Assembly (NCBI RefSeq): GCF_905171765.1
Contig: NC_053397.1
Coordinates: 115,709,295-115,773,294 of the forward strand
Reading direction: 5' to 3'
DNA: 64,000 nt
Origin: Bufo bufo
Taxonomy: Eukaryota > Chordata > Amphibia > Anura > Bufonidae
A model generated the notes under the pieces. The model was not told the DNA's origin, did no database searches, and was given only the letters and a program-made list of their open reading frames with translations. This document shows, one piece after another, positions 55,140 through 64,000 of this stretch; position 1 is the first letter of the stretch; each line of letters opens with the position of its first letter. The position numbers were made by a program, and so were the translations under genes.

Positions 55140-55664
55140 TCGACACATGTCCCTGGATAGGGGACGTAACAGGGATTAAACTGATAGGAATAGTACTAGT
55201 TAAGACACCACTCATATAGGGTGTCACAGCACATTGCTCCGTGCATGCGCAGTGCCCCAACTTGGGAGTAAGAGGACCGACCAAGCTGCTTTTTCCATCT
55301 CCCGGTTCCTAAAATCGATTCAGTTTGGTGTATCAGAGTTTGGTCTGTCACTGTGAAGGCAGTCGAAGGTACCCGGCCTAAATTTTTTTTCACAAAAGGC
55401 AATCCCTGATATGGGACGTAACAGGGATTAAACTGATAGGAATAGTACTAGTTAAGACACCACTCATATAGGGTATCACAGCACATTGCTCTGTGCACGC
55501 GCAGTACCCCAACTTGGGAGTAAGAGGACCGACCAAGCTGCTTTTTTCATCTCCCGGTTCCTAAAATCAATTCAGTTTGGTGTATCAGAGTTTGGTCTGT
55601 CACTGTGAAGGCAGTCGAAGGTACCCGGCCTAAATTTCTTTTCACAAAAGGCAATCCCTGATAT
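55140..55664. repeat. 252-bp tandem repeats of hAT-D (two units) with coding-derived part
   Basis: 'gggacgtaacagggattaaa' occurs at 55161, 55413 and 55665, so the period is 252 bp. Each unit ends in 'gaaggtacccggcctaaatt', followed by T-rich DNA and 'cacaaaaggcaatccc'. This closely matches transposase coding DNA at 52444-52488 (gaaggtacccggacgaataa ... aaaatgcaatccc). Confidence 0.85.
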
Positions 55665-56390
55665 GGGACGTAACAGGGATTAAACTGATGAGAATAGTAC
55701 TACAGAAAATACCACTCATATCGGGTGTGACAGTAAATTGCACGGCGCAGACGCAGTGACCGTGGATTAAAACAAAGGGGAGGGAGCCAACGTTTTTTTA
55801 ACCATCTCCCCGTTCGAAAAATCTATTCAATAAATGGACCCCAGATTGGGGACGTAACAGGGATTAAATTTATGAGAATAGTACTACAGAAAATACCACT
55901 CATATCGGGTATGACAGTAAATTGCACGGCGCAGACGCAGTGACCGTGGATTAAAACAAAGGGGAGGGAGCCAGCGTTTTTTTAACCATCTCCCCGTTCG
56001 AAAAATCAATTCAATAAATGGACCCCAGATTGGGGGCGTAACAGGGATTAAACTGATGAGAATAGTACTACAGAAAATACCACTCATATCGGGTGTGACA
56101 GTAAATTGCAAGGCGCCGACACAGTGACCGTGGATTAAAACAAAGGGGAGGGAGCCAGCATTTTTTTAACCATCTCCCCGTTCGAAAAATCAATTCAATA
56201 AATGGACCCCAGATTGGGGACGTAACAGGGATTAAACTCATGAGAATAGTACTACAGAAAATACCACTCATATCGGGTGTGAGAGTAAATTGCACGGCGC
56301 AGACACAGTGACCGTGTATTCAAACATAGGGGAGGGAGCCAGCGTTTTTTTAACCATCTCCCCGTTCGAAAAATCAATTCAATTCACCTT
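55665..56390. repeat. 184-bp tandem repeats of hAT-D (four units)
   Basis: Units start at 55665, 55848, 56033 and 56217. They share the first about 90 bp with the 252-bp unit (up to 'cactcatatcgggtgtgaca') but have a different second half ('ggggagggagccagcgtttt' plus 'aaccatctccccgttcgaaa'). Confidence 0.88.
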
Positions 56391-56495
56391 TCAGGGACCC
56401 TTGGTGTTGTACGTGGCTGGGTGGAGGAAGAAACCTTCAATGACATCAACGGGACATGGCTAGCTTGGTATCCAACCTTGTGCAAATGGGGAGTT
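56383..56495 (+). pseudogene. Duplicated transposase coding fragment in hAT-D 3' region
   Basis: 'ggtgttgtacgtggctgg' followed by 'aatgacatca' and 'tccaaccttgtgcaaatggg' repeats coding DNA at about 53687-53808 of the same element with small deletions. It lies directly after the 184-bp array, so transposase DNA has been copied into the subterminal region. Confidence 0.8.
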
Positions 56496-56819
56496 TGCGG
56501 TTGGGCAAATGGACTGTTTGCGGTTGTTTGCAGTGCATTAAAAGGGGAGTTTGGTCTGTCAATGTCTGTGAAGCGGGTGTAACCCTTACACTACCTGATC
56601 GATACAACATCATACCTGATCGTATACACACACTGGATGTTAGGTGATTTATGCCCTTTATGGATTAAAACCTAACTCTGCGTCAACTATGTTATTTTCC
56701 ATGGGAATTTTGCCATGGATCCCCCTCCGGCATGCAACAGTCCAGGCGTTAGTCCCCTTGAAACAACTTTTCCATCACTACTGTGGCTAGAAAGAGTCCC
56801 TGTGGGTTTTAAAATTTGC

Positions 56820-56930
56820 CTGCCTATTGAAGTCAATGGCGGTTCGCCCGGATTTGCCCGTTCGCGAACATTTGCAAAAATTCGCGTTCGCCGTTCGCGA
56901 ATGGAAAATTTTATGTTCGCGACATCTCTA
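56820..56930 (-). repeat. hAT-D right terminal region with inverted TTCGCGAA motifs
   Basis: Dense 'gttcgcgaac', 'gttcgccgttcgcgaatgg' and 'cattgaagtcaatggcggtt' motifs; the terminus is TAGAGATGTCGCGAACATAA on the minus strand. Confidence 0.8.
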
Positions 56931-56978
56931 TTGACCAATGCCCCGGCTGTCTTCCAACATTTTGTGAATGACATACAC
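56931..56978 (+). pseudogene. Gypsy-2 reverse transcriptase, 16-residue scrap
   Basis: Directly after hAT-D the frame reads LTNAPAVFQHFVNDI, the conserved RT block just upstream of the YxDD motif in Ty3/Gypsy elements (compare CNAPATFQHFINDV in Gypsy-1). hAT-D appears inserted in the codons for this block. The RT catalytic YxDD region is not present before Gypsy-2 resumes at about 58352. Confidence 0.7.
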
Positions 56979-58351
56979 CCCCGTATCCTAAGGGAATTAA
57001 GTAATGTCACTGCCAGACCCTTATTTCTGATCTATGCAGACTCTATACTGACAGGGAATGTCCCACAGGATTGGCGCATAGCAAATGTGGTGCCAATATT
57101 CAAAAAGGATCCAAAAACAGAGCCTGTAAACTATAGGCCGGTAAGTTTAACATCTGTTCTGGGGAAACGGTTTGAAGGTTTTCTAAGAGATGCTATCTTA
57201 GAGCATCTCAACGCAAATAAGCAAATAACACCATATCAATACCTAATTTAATCAGTTTCTATGAGGAGGTAAGTTCTAGACTTGACAGCAGCAAATCAAT
57301 GGATGTCGTATATCTGGACTTCTCCAAAGCATTTGACACTGTACCACATAAAAGGTTAGTATATAAAATGAGAATGCTTGGACTGGGAGAAAATGTCTGT
57401 ATGTGGGTAAGTAACTGGCTGAGTGATAGAAAACAGAGGGTGGTTATTAACGGTACACACTCAGATTGGGTCACTGTCAGTAGTGGGGTACCTCAGGGGT
57501 CAGTATTGGGCCCTATTCTCTTCAATATATTTATTATTGATCTTGTAGAAGGCTTGCATAGTAAAATAAAATTTTCGCAGATGACACTAAACTGTGTAAA
57601 GTAATTTACACTGAAGAGGACAGTATACTACTACAGAGCGATCTGGATAGATTGGAGGCTTGGGCAGATAAGTGGCAGATGAGGTTTAACACTGACAAAT
57701 GTAAAGTTATGCACATGGGAAGGAATAATGCAAGTCACCCATACATTCTAAAAATGGTAAAACACTCGGTAACACTGACATGGAAAAGGATCTAGGAATT
57801 TTAATAAACAGTAAACTAAGCTGCAAAAACCAGTGTCAGGCAGCTGCTGCCAAGGGCAATAAGATAATGGGTTGCATTAAAAGGGGCATAGATGCCCGTG
57901 ATAAGAACATAGTCCTACCACTTTACAAATCGCTAGTAAGACCACACATGGAGTACTGTGTACAGTTCTGGGCTCCTGTGAACAAGGCAGACATAGCAGA
58001 GCTGGAGAGGGTCCAGAGGAGGGCAACTAAAGTAATAACTGGAATGGGGCGGCAACTACAGTACCCTGAAAGATTATCAAAGTTAGGGTTATTCATATTA
58101 GAAAAAAGATGACTGAGGGGAGATCTAATTACTATGTATAAATATATCAGGGGTCAGTATAGAGATCTATCCCATCATCTATTTATCCCCAGGACTGTGA
58201 CTCTGACGAGGGGACATCCTCTGCTTCTGGAGGAAAGAAGGTTTGTACACAAACATAGAAGAGGATTCTTTAAGGTAAGAGCAGTGAGACTATGGAACTC
58301 TCTGCCTGAGGAGGTGGTGATGGTGAGTACAATAAAGGAATTCAAGAGGGG
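56979..58351 (+). pseudogene. CR1-like LINE reverse transcriptase, copy 1, truncated at both ends
   Basis: Pieces read [94 protein letters not shown], then RAVRLWNSLPEEV. It has several frame breaks, a deletion at about 57240 and loss of ADD codons at about 57578. It stops at GGGGCCTG (58351), short of the coding end and without the 3' tail. Copy 2 at 61436-63056 is very similar. Confidence 0.85.
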
Positions 58352-60290
58352 CCTGATGTCTCTGTATGGTCTGATTCGGCGTTGCAAGCCTTTTCTGCGA
58401 TTAAGGAATGCTTCTCTTCTGCTCCCATATTGGTGCAGCCAGATGTGTCACAACCGTTTATTGTGGAAGCGGACGCCACCGAGGTGGGGGTAGGAGCTGT
58501 TTTGTCACAGGGCCCATCACCTGGTAAATGGTAACCATGTGCATTTTTCTTGAAAAAACTATCCCCCGCTGAGAAAAATGATGATGTGGGTAACAGGGAG
58601 CTGCTGGCCATTAAATTGGCTTTTGAGGAATGGCATCATTGGTTTGAAGGGGCAATTCATCCGATCATGGTATTTACTGATCACAAAAATCTGGCTTATC
58701 TGGAGTCGGCGAAACAACTGAACCCAATACAAGCCAGATGGGCCCTGTTTTTCACCAGATTCAATTTCACTGTCACCTATCGTCCTGGGATTAAGAAGGT
58801 CAAGGTGGACGCCTTGTCACGTAGTTTCCCTGGAGGTGATGATTTTAAAAACCTGAATCACATACTGTCTAAAGGGGTGTTGATATACGCCCTCTACCCT
58901 GACCTTGAGGTGAAGGTGTTAGAGGCTCAGGGAGACGTACCGGATTTGTGTCCCTCTGGGAAACTATTTGTGCCACCGGAATTGCATCACAAGGTGTTGG
59001 AGGAACATCACTGTACGATTCTTACAGGACATCCTGGGAGTAGGTCCACTGCCAACCTCATATCTCATAGATTCTTGTGGTCGGGGTGGGGTAAGTGTGT
59101 GAAGGACTGTGTGTCAGCCTGTACTACCTGTGCATGGGCCAAGGTGACACATACTCTAGCTTCTGGATCTTTACTTCCGTTACCCATTCCGTCCAGACCA
59201 TGGACTCATGTATCCATGGACTTTATCACTGATCTACCTAATTCTTCAGGAAAGACAATTATTCTGGTGGTAGTTGATCGCTTTAGTAAAATGGTACATT
59301 TTATTGCATTACCAGGCCTACCTAATGCTAAAACCCTTGCACAGGTATTTGTTGACAACATTGTGAAACTTCATGGCATTCCCTCTGACGTGGTCTGAGA
59401 TCGTTGCACTCAGTTTGTTTCCAGATTCTGGAAGGCGTTCTGTACTCATCTGGGAATTCAACTTCGGCTTCCTTTTCTTCGGCTTTCCATCCTCAGTCAA
59501 ACGGACAGACGGAGCGCACTAATCAGAGTCTGGAGACTTACTTGAAATGTTTTATATCTGAGAACCAGGAGGAGTGGTCTTCCTTTTTGTCTTTGGCATA
59601 GTTTGCCATAAACAATCGTAGTCAGGAGTCCACTGGTGAGTCGCCGGTTTTTGGGGCCTATGTACTTCACCTGCAGTTTGGCACTTTTTCTGGTTCTAAT
59701 ACTTCTGGTATCCCTGAGGAAGAAAGTTTTTCGTCATGATTGTCATCAATATGGCGAAAAATTCAAAATAACTTAAAAATTTGGGCAACAAATATAAACG
59801 TGTGGCTGACAGGAAACGTATGAATGGTCCGGACCTAAGTGTGGATGATTCTGTGTGGCTGTTCACAAAAAACATTAAGTTGAAGGTACCTTCCTGGAAG
59901 TTGAGTCCAATGTTTATCATCCCATATAAGATCACGGCCATTATTAATCCTGTAGCTTTTCGTCTTGAGCTTCCTCATGCCCTGAAAATTCATAATGTGT
60001 TCCACAGGTCTTTGTTGAAAAAATATGTGGAACCTTTACAGCCATCTTCCTTGCCACCCGCTCCGGTCATGGTGGACGGTAATTTGGAATTAGAGATCGC
60101 GAAAATAGTTGACTCTTGAGTTCTCTGTTGATCCCTTCAATATCTTGTCCACTGGAGAGGTTAAGGACCGGATGAGAGGATGTGGGTGCCGGAATCCGAC
60201 GTTAATGCCAATCGTTTAGTGAATAACTTTCATAGATCTCACCCGGATAAGGTTGGTCCTGGGTACCCGGAGGTCACCCGTAGTAGGAGG
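58352..60290 (+). pseudogene. Gypsy-2 pol: RNase H, integrase, chromodomain relic
   Basis: RNase H lies at about 58352-58840 (WSDSALQAF, then EADATEVGVGAVLSQ and a TDHKNLAYLESAK block, with one stop near 58532). The integrase zinc domain has HPGSRSTANL...CTTCAWAK at about 59030-59145. The core has SMDFITDLP, then DVV followed by a stop, then [16 protein letters not shown] (about 59488-59535). The C-terminal end has IHNVFHRSLLKKYVEP and a broken chromodomain (EIAKIVDS, LQYLVHWRG, MWVPESDVNANRL). Roughly six stops or shifts. It belongs to the chromodomain Gypsy group like Gypsy-1 but is a different, older family. Confidence 0.88.
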
Positions 60291-60295
60291 GGCAC

Positions 60296-60898
60296 TGTCA
60301 CTGACTTTCCCATGGCAGGTACCAGGAGATCGGAGAGACTGGCAACTCGTGGGTTAAATTGACAAGTTCACTGTGGATCTTATTGTGTCTGTGTTTTGGT
60401 GAATGCCACACCTCTTGCTTCAGGTGTTGCTTGTTGGTAAACTACCTTTGCCATAAGTAACAGCTTCTCACTCTTGGAGGTTCGGTTTATAGATTTTCAT
60501 CCTGCCTTCTAACTAGCTAGTTGGTTGTACTCTGTGGTGCTTCTTGAGTTGCCAGTTTTCTACTTTCAGATAAGTCTTGTCTGTTCTTATTGTTTTGTGT
60601 TTGTTATATTCTCTGTTGTTTGTATCTGGTCCTGAGACAGAGACTTCCATTTGTCTATCTGGGGAGGAATGGGTTGTCTCTGGTCTTAACCTCATTCCAG
60701 GACCTTATAGGGATATAAGGGCCTAGGTATACAGCTTATGAATATTGCTACCTTCAAGGTCTATTCATATTGATAGGTAGTTAGTGCCCAGATTAGGGTT
60801 GTTTAGGAGGTGACCTGTTCCTTCCCTAGTTTCCAGGCTCAGTTACTGTTCCCCTTCCCCCCTGTGTTTAGTGTGGAGCCCCCCCACTGATCGTGACA
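60296..60898 (+). repeat. Gypsy-2 3' LTR (603 bp)
   Basis: Starts TGTCACTGAC immediately after the purine-rich 'taggaggggcac' and ends GATCGTGACA at 60898, giving TGTCAC/GTGACA tips like the solo LTR in hAT-A. It carries a 'ttatagggatataagggcc' TATA-like region near 60705. The 5' LTR is outside the window, so the 5-bp duplication cannot be checked. Confidence 0.75.
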
Positions 60899-61435
60899 CT
60901 AAGACACTTTTCCTTTACACCAGTTTTGATTGATAAATCTCCCCAATAAGTTTTTCTACTAATAGTGATTAATGGCATTTTGCTAAGATCCTCATGCCAG
61001 ACAGACCACTGTGACTTGCTCAACCTTGTTGTTGTCATATAACAGAGTCTCCATTGACTCACAGAGCAGATTTACTGATAGTGTTGCACTTAACACTGTT
61101 TAGGAATATGAATTAACTGTCTAATTACGCCACTTAGAAATTTTACTCCAAAACTGCACCAAAATTTTGGTGCATTTTTGGCACACAGATGCCATTAAGC
61201 CACACCCCTTGTTGGGGCGAGGTTAAAAATTCTTAGGAGAGTGTGTAAAACAGTTAATGTAATACAAAACATGCACACCAGTTTCCATTTTCAACAGTAA
61301 ATCTGCCCCACTATGTTTGGAATTCAACTAAATTGCAGTTCACAGACTAATGTGTAAAGTGTCGCTGTGTTTGATAAAAAATCTAAGGGACTACAGCACT
61401 GCACATAGCATAGTGGACATAATGGAGTAATATCA
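60899..61435. other. Non-coding spacer between Gypsy-2 and CR1 copy 2
   Basis: AT-rich, no gene. It includes an 18-bp perfect palindrome GCACCAAAATTTTGGTGC at 61156-61173. I see no terminal repeats that would define an element. Confidence 0.5.
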
Positions 61436-61449
61436 TAGCCAGACCCTTA

Positions 61450-62848
61450 TTTCTGATATTTGCGGACTCTATACTGACAGGGAATGTCCCACAGGATTGG
61501 CGCATGGCAAATGTGGTGCCAATATTCAAAAAGGGTCCAAAAACAGAGCCTGGAAACTATAGGTCGGTAAGTTTAACATCTGTTGTGGGTAAACTGTTTG
61601 AAAGTTTTCTGAGAGATGCTATGTTAGAGCATCTTAACGGAAATAAGCAAATAACGCCATATCAGCATGGCTTCGTGAGGGATCGGTCATGTCAAACTAA
61701 TTTAATCAGTTTCTATGAGGAGGTAAGTTCTAGACTTGACAGCGGCGAATCAATGAATGTCATGTATCTGGACTTCTCCAAAGCATTTGACACTGTACCA
61801 CATAAAAGGTTAGTATATAAAATGAGAATGCTCGGACTGGGAGAAAACGTCTGTATGTGGGTAAGTAACTGGCTCAATGATCGAAAACAGAGGGTGGTTA
61901 TTAACGGTACATACTCAGATTGGGTCACTGTCACTAGTGGAGTACCTCAGGGGTCAGTATTGGGCCCTATTCTCTTCAATATATTTATTAATGATCTTGT
62001 AGAAGGCTTGCATAGTAAAATATCAATTTTCGCAGATGACACTAAACTGTGTAAAGTAATTAACACTGAAGAGGACAGTATACTACTACAGAGGGATCTG
62101 GATAGATTGGAGGCTTGGGCAGATAAGTGGCAGATGAGGTTTAACACTGACAAATGTAAAGTTATGCACATGGGAAGGAATAATGCAAGTCACCCCTACA
62201 TACTAAATGGTAAAACACTCGGTAACACTGACATGCAAAAGGATCTAGGAATTTTAAAAAAACAGCAAACTAAGCTGCAAAAAACAGTGTCAGGCAGCTG
62301 CTGCCAAGGCCAATAAGATAATGGGTTGCATCAAAAGGGGCATAGATACCCGTGATGAGAACATATTCCTACTAATTTACAAATCATTAGTCAGACCACA
62401 CATGGAGTACTGTGTACAGTTCTGGGCTCCAGTGAACAAGGCAGACATAGCAGAGCTGGAGAGGGTCCAGAGGAGGGCAACTAAAGTAATAACTGGAATG
62501 GGGCAACTACAGTACCCTGAAAGATTATCAAAATTAGGGTTATTCATGTTAGAAAAAAGACGACTGAGGGGAGATCTAATTACTATGTATAAATATATCA
62601 GGGGGCAGTACAGAGATCTATCCCATCATCTATTTATCCCCAGGACTGTGACTGTGACGAGGGGACATCCTCTGCGTTTGGAGGAAAGAAGGTTTGTACA
62701 CAAACATAGAAAAGGGTTCTTTACGGTAAGAGCAGTGAGACTATGGAACTCTCTGCCTGAGGAGGTGGTGATGGTGAGTACAATAAAGGAATTCAAGAGG
62801 GGCCTGGATGTATTTCTGGAGCGTAATAATATTACAGGCTATAGCTAA
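61450..62848 (+). pseudogene. CR1-like ORF2 reverse transcriptase (3' half), one frameshift
   Basis: Frame 61504-62316 carries FLRDAMLEHL, a [16 protein letters not shown] block, [15 protein letters not shown] and FADD (62029-62040), then the thumb-like DRLEAWADKWQMRFN and CKVMHMGRNN. A shift at the A7 run near 62253 leads to 62321-62848 (CVQFWAPVNKADIAELERVQ, a RAVRLWNSLPEEVV block, FKRGLDVFLERN) ending in a normal stop. The endonuclease half is missing. It is well preserved compared with copy 1. Confidence 0.88.
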
Positions 62849-63056
62849 TAGAGATGGGTCGTTGATCCAGGGAGATATTCTGATTGCCTGATTGGAGTCG
62901 GGAAGGAATTTTTTATTCCCCTAAAGTGAGGAAAATTGGCTTCTACCTCACAGGGTTTTTTTGCCTTCCTCTGGATCAACTTGCAGGATGACAGGCCGAA
63001 CTGGATGGACAAATGTATTTTTTCGGCCTTATGTACTATGTTACTATGTTACTATG
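62849..63056 (+). other. CR1-like 3' UTR and 8-bp tail
   Basis: A conserved 3' region with 'ctacctcacagggttttttt' and 'ggccgaactggatggacaaa', then the 8-bp repeats. No polyadenylation tail. Confidence 0.75.
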
Positions 63057-63348
63057 ACTCTTCATTATCATGATCAGTGGAGCTCCCAGCGGTTGGATCC
63101 ATATTGATCACATATTGATGACCATCAATCACTTTTAGTATCAACCACTTAAACATAAGAAATTTTAAAATGGCTTTACAGGTCTCATTGGAAGGAGAGA
63201 AATTTACATGCCACTTGGCAGAATTTGAAATGAGAGATAAAGATTGTTTGAAAAACAACATATCAACAAAATCATCCCAAACAGAAGATAGCGTCATCAT
63301 TGCATGTCTAGTTCAATGGGGGTTAAGACAAAAAGGTTATGCCTAACC
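63057..63348. other. Unassigned 292 bp with a minus-strand frame
   Basis: The minus-strand frame 63052-63300 (82 codons) translates with moderate complexity (WDDFVDMLFFKQS, KWHVNFSPSNE, FLMFKWLILKVIDGHQ) and no stop. It enters the CR1 tail at its 3' end, so it may be an older coding fragment cut by the CR1 insertion. I do not recognise the family; it may also be chance. Confidence 0.3.
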
Positions 63349-64000
63349 CAGTGATGGGTAAACTATGGCCAGCGGGCCAAATACGGCCCAGCGGACCTTT
63401 TTATCCGGCCCGCAGAGCTGTCTGGAGGCAGCAGGAGTGGAGATCAGCACTTACATTGTGGAAGCGCTCATCTCCATATTCCACTGTATCGCCGTCCTCA
63501 GGACAGCGATACAGATGAATGGTGCGGAGGTGCAGGGGAGAGGCTTTTCCCTTGCCCATTCCTCTGATCTGTTTATTGTTTTTATTATTTATAGTATACT
63601 GTGGCAAGAAGGCGGGGTGGGCACTATATATTGGCACAATAATGATCGGTACTTTGGAGAAGCGGGGAAGCACTATGGGGGCCATTATAGAGAAGAGGCA
63701 AAGCACTATGGGGGCCCTATATACTGCCAAAATATGGGGGAACTATGGAGAAGAGGGGGAAGCACTATGGGGCCACTATGGAGAAGAGGGAAAGCACTAT
63801 GGTGGCCCTATATACTGGCACAATACTGGATGCAGACAGAATGCCCACCGGCCACATTGACTATAATGGTGTCTGGCAAAAATGCAGAGAATCAGCGGGA
63901 CACAACCCGCTGCATGCTGCCATTTGTGTCCGGCCGATTCCTTGCATTTTTTGTGTTTGATTTGTCCTAAATTTGGTGTTTTCAGATCAAATCATATCTG
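63349..64000 (+). mobile_element. Non-autonomous hAT-like element, start only
   Basis: Begins CAGTGATGGGTAAACTATGG, a hAT-like terminus form, preceded by gcctaacc (63341-63348) as a possible 8-bp duplication. It contains a GC-rich segment shared with 32840-32930 (gaagcgctcatctcc and 'acagcgatacagatga'), then tandem units of about 38-40 bp with 'gaagcactatgggggcc' (about 63650-63810). The right end is beyond the window. Frames here are repeat translations. Confidence 0.55.

Larger units (their letters stand above)
51055..56930 (+). mobile_element. hAT-D transposon, left terminus missing
   Basis: A third hAT family. Transposase lies on the plus strand, followed by tandem repeats and a right end whose minus-strand reading starts TAGAGATGTCGCGAACATAA at 56930. 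No such terminus exists on the left; its sequence starts directly after the last base of hAT-C. The left flank (about 51065-51100, 'caccactcatat...gggtgtcac') resembles its own 3' repeats. The right end lies in a Gypsy-2 RT codon run; the 8 bp after it are ttgaccaa. Confidence 0.85.
61436..63056 (+). mobile_element. CR1-like LINE, copy 2, 5'-truncated
   Basis: Contains the RT-encoding 3' half of ORF2, the 3' UTR and a terminal 8-bp repeat (actatgtt x2 plus actatg, 63035-63056), the tail type of CR1 elements, which lack poly(A). It begins mid-RT at 61436, as expected from incomplete reverse transcription. No clear target duplication is seen. Confidence 0.88.

Noticed and set aside
61156..61173. 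18-bp perfect palindrome GCACCAAAATTTTGGTGC as a regulatory site
   Set aside because: Isolated, with no nearby gene and AT-rich context; could be chance or a repeat fragment.

Overview
The window is eukaryotic nuclear DNA made almost entirely of transposable elements nested in one another; no host gene could be identified. The mix (ZBED-type hAT transposons, an L1-clade LINE, CR1-like LINEs with an 8-bp 3' tail, Penelope-like and DIRS-like fragments, piggyBac, chromodomain Ty3/Gypsy elements and an endogenous retrovirus) points to a vertebrate with a large genome, most likely an anuran amphibian. That assignment is inference from family composition.

Layout. 1-5589: hAT-A, cut by the window edge, with a decayed transposase and a solo LTR in its 3' repeats. 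5590-8546: a Penelope-like RT scrap, AT-rich dispersed repeats and two copies of a TTAA-flanked fold-back element (6553-6913 and 7450-8214). 8547-26230: hAT-B, bounded by a perfect 8-bp target duplication. Inside hAT-B sits an endogenous retrovirus (11474-24774, 4-bp duplication), and inside the retrovirus sits an L1-type LINE (16450-23116, 13-15-bp duplication). 26231-27770: repeat fragments, a DIRS-type tyrosine recombinase remnant and a 13-bp minisatellite. 27771-34617: a large palindrome whose arms carry tRNA-like modules; a piggyBac element with long inverted ends starts exactly at the TTAA in the palindrome centre. 34618-51054: hAT-C, sister of hAT-B, with a Penelope-like insertion carrying a hammerhead-ribozyme motif (37596-38297) and a young intact chromodomain Gypsy element, Gypsy-1 (43648-49009). 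51055-56930: hAT-D, fused directly to the end of hAT-C. 56931-60898: the remains of Gypsy-2, interrupted by hAT-D and a CR1 fragment. 61436-63056: a second CR1 copy. 63349-64000: the start of a further non-autonomous element.

The only element that looks intact is Gypsy-1. It has one 1445-codon gag-pol-chromodomain frame, LTRs that differ at one base in 514, and a 5-bp target duplication. A 10-nt primer site next to its 5' LTR is complementary to the RNA 5' end predicted from the TATA box, the arrangement of Tf1/sushi-type self-priming. The hAT elements share one plan: an inverted terminus, long tandem repeats, a BED-finger transposase, more tandem repeats, and the other terminus. The tandem repeats vary greatly in copy number between sister copies.

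The most interesting signals are: the hammerhead core in the Penelope-like insertion; the tRNA-like palindrome with piggyBac at its centre; an antisense tRNA-like module with good A and B boxes at the edge of each Gypsy-1 LTR; near-identical retroviral LTRs around a badly decayed interior; and fragments of transposase coding sequence inside the subterminal repeats of hAT-D.
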